DNA from: Saccharospirillum sp965652395
GTDB lineage: Bacteria > Pseudomonadota > Gammaproteobacteria > Pseudomonadales > Natronospirillaceae
DNA: 64,000 nt
Direction: 5' to 3'
Assembly (NCBI GenBank): GCA_965652395.1
Contig: CBFGUW010000009.1
Span: 1-64,000, forward strand
The translations under genes and the position numbers were made by a program. Below, piece by piece: positions 61,629-64,000 of the stretch. Under the pieces are notes generated by a model. The model searched no databases. It saw only the letters and a list, made by a program, of their open reading frames with translations, and was not told the DNA's origin. How positions within the stretch are numbered: the stretch's first letter is position 1; each line of letters begins with the position of its first letter.

Positions 61629-62473
61629 GCATTTATGTATGAAATGCCCTCATGCGGAAGGAATAGAGGGTATTCCTTTAAAGGGAAGTAGCTCCAAGCC
61701 CTTTTTTTGCAATCCAGCGCAAGCGGCAGGGTTGAGGATTGAAACCCCATAACATCAGTTGCCGCAGCCATGTCTGACGCCAGCGAACCGTTTGAAACAG
61801 TCACAGATTTATAAATCAGGCTTAAGCACTCTACTAGCCGTACAGCACCTTTCCCTTCACCACTTGGATGAGGCCTTACAACAATTTTGCAGGTGTATGG
61901 AAAGTGACTCGGCAGGGCCTCTGCCAAATGTTGATACAGTATGGATTCAGAAATACCTGAAATTCGAATAGGCTCCAAAGCTATCAATAAACAAGGGCTC
62001 GTAGGTTCAGGGTAAGTTTTAATATTTTTTTTAAGCTGACGCCAATACTGATTCAGTACCACTCTCACTTTACGAAGGCTACCCCCTAACTCTCGGTAAG
62101 CAACCTCTCTAGCAACAGTATCCGGCACCCAAATTTCATCAGGCAGTATCAACTCACCATTCGGCTCCAAAAATCTTTCTCGGTAGTTCGCCCAATAATC
62201 CAAATAGGAGGCTACAGGCTTACCCTTCACTTTGGCCTCAGCAATCGCCTGACGCTCAAAATCCGTTTGCCAACCGGTACCCGTTAGCACAAAGTCGGTA
62301 TCTACCCACTGCTCCACTATCCTGTCAGCCATCGGGCTCTCTCTGAATATTTTCAGCGCTGGCCCTTTCAGGTGGCACAGAAAATCCAGCCGGTTCCGCA
62401 TCGCCAGGCACCAATACAGGAGTTGGTTGGCGCCACCGGCGTCGTGACTGACTACTAAGACGGTCGGTTTCAT
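61625..62473 (-). CDS. Predicted GT-B-fold sugar-modification protein
   Basis: 282 residues. An N-terminal Rossmann-like start (VLVVSHDAGGANQLLYWCLA), a middle PDEIWVPDTVAREV, and a C-terminal IVVRPHPSGEGKGAV then DVMGFQSSTLPLALDCKKRA resemble nucleotide-sugar-binding GT-B glycosyltransferases and epimerases. It sits with an acetyltransferase and a sugar aminotransferase, so it probably belongs to flagellin-glycan synthesis. A PseG-type role is possible but I cannot confirm it. Confidence 0.5.
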   Translation of the reverse strand: MKPTVLVVSHDAGGANQLLYWCLAMRNRLDFLCHLKGPALKIFRESPMADRIVEQWVDTDFVLTGTGWQTDFERQAIAEAKVKGKPVASYLDYWANYRERFLEPNGELILPDEIWVPDTVAREVAYRELGGSLRKVRVVLNQYWRQLKKNIKTYPEPTSPCLLIALEPIRISGISESILYQHLAEALPSHFPYTCKIVVRPHPSGEGKGAVRLVECLSLIYKSVTVSNGSLASDMAAATDVMGFQSSTLPLALDCKKRAWSYFPLKEYPLFLPHEGISYINA

Positions 62474-62479
62474 GATGAG

Positions 62480-63019
62480 TTAGAGAAGTAAACCGTAGAG
62501 GAGTACATCGTGATATTGCCCGCTGCCAAATATTGCCTCCTTTAACCGCCCTTCCTGTTCAAAACCCAACTTCTCGGAGAGTTTGGCCATGGCTTGGTTA
62601 TCGGCGAAACATCCGAGATAAAGTCGTCTCAGGTTTAAGTGGTTTTTACAGTGACGAAGGATGATTTGGGTCGCTTCATAGGCGACGCCTTTGTTCCAGT
62701 AGGATTTTTCACCGAGCAGGAAGGCTAATTCGGCGGAACGATTATAGTGGTCAATACGTTGTACGGCGATGTTGCCAAGATGGGTCGATGTTTCCAGCCA
62801 ATAGATGGCGAAGACCAGTTTGGTTGCGTCGTCATCCAACGTTTCGACATAGCGTCTTACCTGGGCGGGCGTTTCAGGTTTGCGGAAGTGGCTGTTGTAT
62901 TGGTTGACCTCTTCATCCGAAAACCAGGACGGGTAGTTGCCGGAGAGCTCTTCAACACCTAAGCGTTTAAGCCCCAGGCGGGCGGTTTGATACATAAAGG
63001 TGGGTTCTGTCTCGTTCAT
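62480..63019 (-). CDS. GNAT acetyltransferase (PseH-like)
   Basis: 179 residues from the ATG at 63019, overlapping the aminotransferase stop (ATGA). A GNAT/RimJ-like fold is visible: LGNIAVQRIDHYNRSAELAF, GEKSYWNKGVAYEATQIIL, and RRLYLGCFADNQAMAKLSEK with LGFEQEG. Acetylation of an amino sugar made by the aminotransferase is the likely role in nonulosonic acid synthesis. An open frame further upstream is not needed. Confidence 0.8.
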   Translation of the reverse strand: MNETEPTFMYQTARLGLKRLGVEELSGNYPSWFSDEEVNQYNSHFRKPETPAQVRRYVETLDDDATKLVFAIYWLETSTHLGNIAVQRIDHYNRSAELAFLLGEKSYWNKGVAYEATQIILRHCKNHLNLRRLYLGCFADNQAMAKLSEKLGFEQEGRLKEAIFGSGQYHDVLLYGLLL

Positions 63020-64000
63020 GAGTTGCCCTTTAGTGTTCGATAGGCATTCTTGAATTGCTCGGCAATCCAAACACACTCCGATTCATCCAAATCATACATG
63101 CTGATCAGCAGGCCTAAAAATCGCTGATCCTTCATGTTCTCGGCTACAGGACAGATTCCAACAGAATAATCGACTTCCGCTTCGGCAACAGACCAGGGAT
63201 AAGGACCAAACGCGACTTTTTGCTGATACATGGGTAGTCGGTGAACGTTCACATAACCGCACACCACGCCCGGTACGCCGAGGTTGTTAAGTTCGTCCGC
63301 TAGTACCTTATTGGTGATATCGGCATCCTTAAGTTTAAAAGGCAGCACGTAGTAGGCGTGGTCCGACGTTGAGTTTACGGGCGTACTTTCCAACCAGTGC
63401 TCGGTTGAAAGTGATTGAAGGATCACACCCACCTTGGTTTGATTGTGCTCCAACAACTGCGGCAGCTTTTTCAGTTGTTCTCGGCCAATCGCTGCTTCCA
63501 GTTCCCCTAACCTGAAATTGAATCCAACCATATTGGTGGGGTCGGTAATCGGGCTGCCGGGCAGTGCCGATTCGGCATGGTTACGGATCATCCGCATTTT
63601 TAGAGCAAGGTCAGCATCACGGGTAATGCAGAAACCGCCCTCACCGGTATGAATGTGCTTGTGGTAGTTGAGGCTAAAGCCCCCAATATCGCCCCAATCC
63701 CCCAGGTAGCGGCCTTTGAACTGAATACCCGGAGCCTGGGCAACGTCTTCTATTACTTTCAGGTTATGTTCGCGGGCGATGTCCATAATGGCTTCTATTT
63801 TCGCAGCGTGCCCAAAGATGTGGGTGACAGCGATTGCGCGGGTGCGAGGTGTTATTTTCGCGCGAACCTGTTCAGGATCGAGACCATAGAAATCCTCTTC
63901 TATATCGGCGAATACCGGTATCCCACCCCAAATCAAGATAGCGGTAGCTGTGGCGCTCATGGTCCACGGGGAGACGATGACTTCATCGCCCGGTTGAATG
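63016..64000 (-). CDS. DegT/DnrJ/EryC1 sugar aminotransferase (5' end beyond window)
   Basis: At least 327 codons, open to the window edge, with the N-terminus missing: the frame reads IQPGDEVIVSPWTMSATATA across the border. PLP-enzyme motifs: VIEDVAQAPG and the lysine-bearing SLNYHKHIHTGEGGFCI. This family forms 4-amino sugars such as the pseudaminic acid precursor (PseC). Coupling to the acetyltransferase and proximity to Maf support flagellin glycan synthesis. Confidence 0.88.
   Translation of the reverse strand, partial: IQPGDEVIVSPWTMSATATAILIWGGIPVFADIEEDFYGLDPEQVRAKITPRTRAIAVTHIFGHAAKIEAIMDIAREHNLKVIEDVAQAPGIQFKGRYLGDWGDIGGFSLNYHKHIHTGEGGFCITRDADLALKMRMIRNHAESALPGSPITDPTNMVGFNFRLGELEAAIGREQLKKLPQLLEHNQTKVGVILQSLSTEHWLESTPVNSTSDHAYYVLPFKLKDADITNKVLADELNNLGVPGVVCGYVNVHRLPMYQQKVAFGPYPWSVAEAEVDYSVGICPVAENMKDQRFLGLLISMYDLDESECVWIAEQFKNAYRTLKGNS

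Overview
The window is almost entirely a polar-flagellum and chemotaxis locus of the pseudomonad/marine gammaproteobacterial type. Its hallmarks are fleQ/fleS/fleR regulators, flhF/fleN polarity genes, a motC/motD stator pair, a chemotaxis ParA, a CheZ, and an HptB-HsbR-HsbA switch. The gene order, the marine-type giant flagellin and the glycosylation genes suggest an Oceanospirillales-like organism (perhaps Saccharospirillaceae). I infer this from gene content only.

Layout. 0-9 kb (minus): a ParP-like fragment, ParA, motD, motC, cheB, cheA, cheZ, cheY, fliA. 8.9-23.5 kb (minus): fleN, flhF, flhA, flhB, fliR, fliQ, fliP, fliO, fliN, fliM, fliL, fliK, hptB, hsbR, hsbA. 23.5-36.1 kb: an accessory block in the same orientation, holding two superfamily 1 helicases and a five-gene type VI secretion (T6SS) cargo cassette with a 1535-residue PAAR-like/LysM/VasX-like toxin, a membrane immunity candidate and an orphan toxin tail. 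36.1-48.1 kb (minus): fliJ, fliI, fliH, fliG, fliF, fliE, fleR, fleS, fleQ, fliT, fliS. 48.5-58.4 kb: a TPR-methyltransferase (plus), then a giant fliD, flaG and a giant fliC (minus). 58.6-64 kb: a Maf glycosyltransferase, two small secreted paralogues (plus), and sugar-modification genes (minus) running off the end.

Regulation can be read from the DNA. Seven TGG(C)-N-TTGC sigma-54 sites with exact GG-N10-GC geometry precede fliL, fliK, flhA, fliE, fleS, the TPR-methyltransferase and maf. Three sigma-28 sites with exact N11 spacing precede fliC, fliD and fliS. This fits a FleQ -> FleSR -> FliA cascade, with FleQ probably started from a sigma-70 promoter.

The most unusual signals are four. 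(1) A three-copy intergenic element in the flagellar operons has arms of exactly 29 nt whose sequence differs between copies but stays self-complementary within each copy, around a conserved core. (2) The T6SS/helicase block splits fliJ from hsbA. (3) A duplicated toxin tail makes direct repeats around the immunity gene. (4) The flagellin (1062 aa) and its cap FliD (1301 aa) are both greatly enlarged. No rRNA, tRNA, CRISPR array or insertion sequence was seen.
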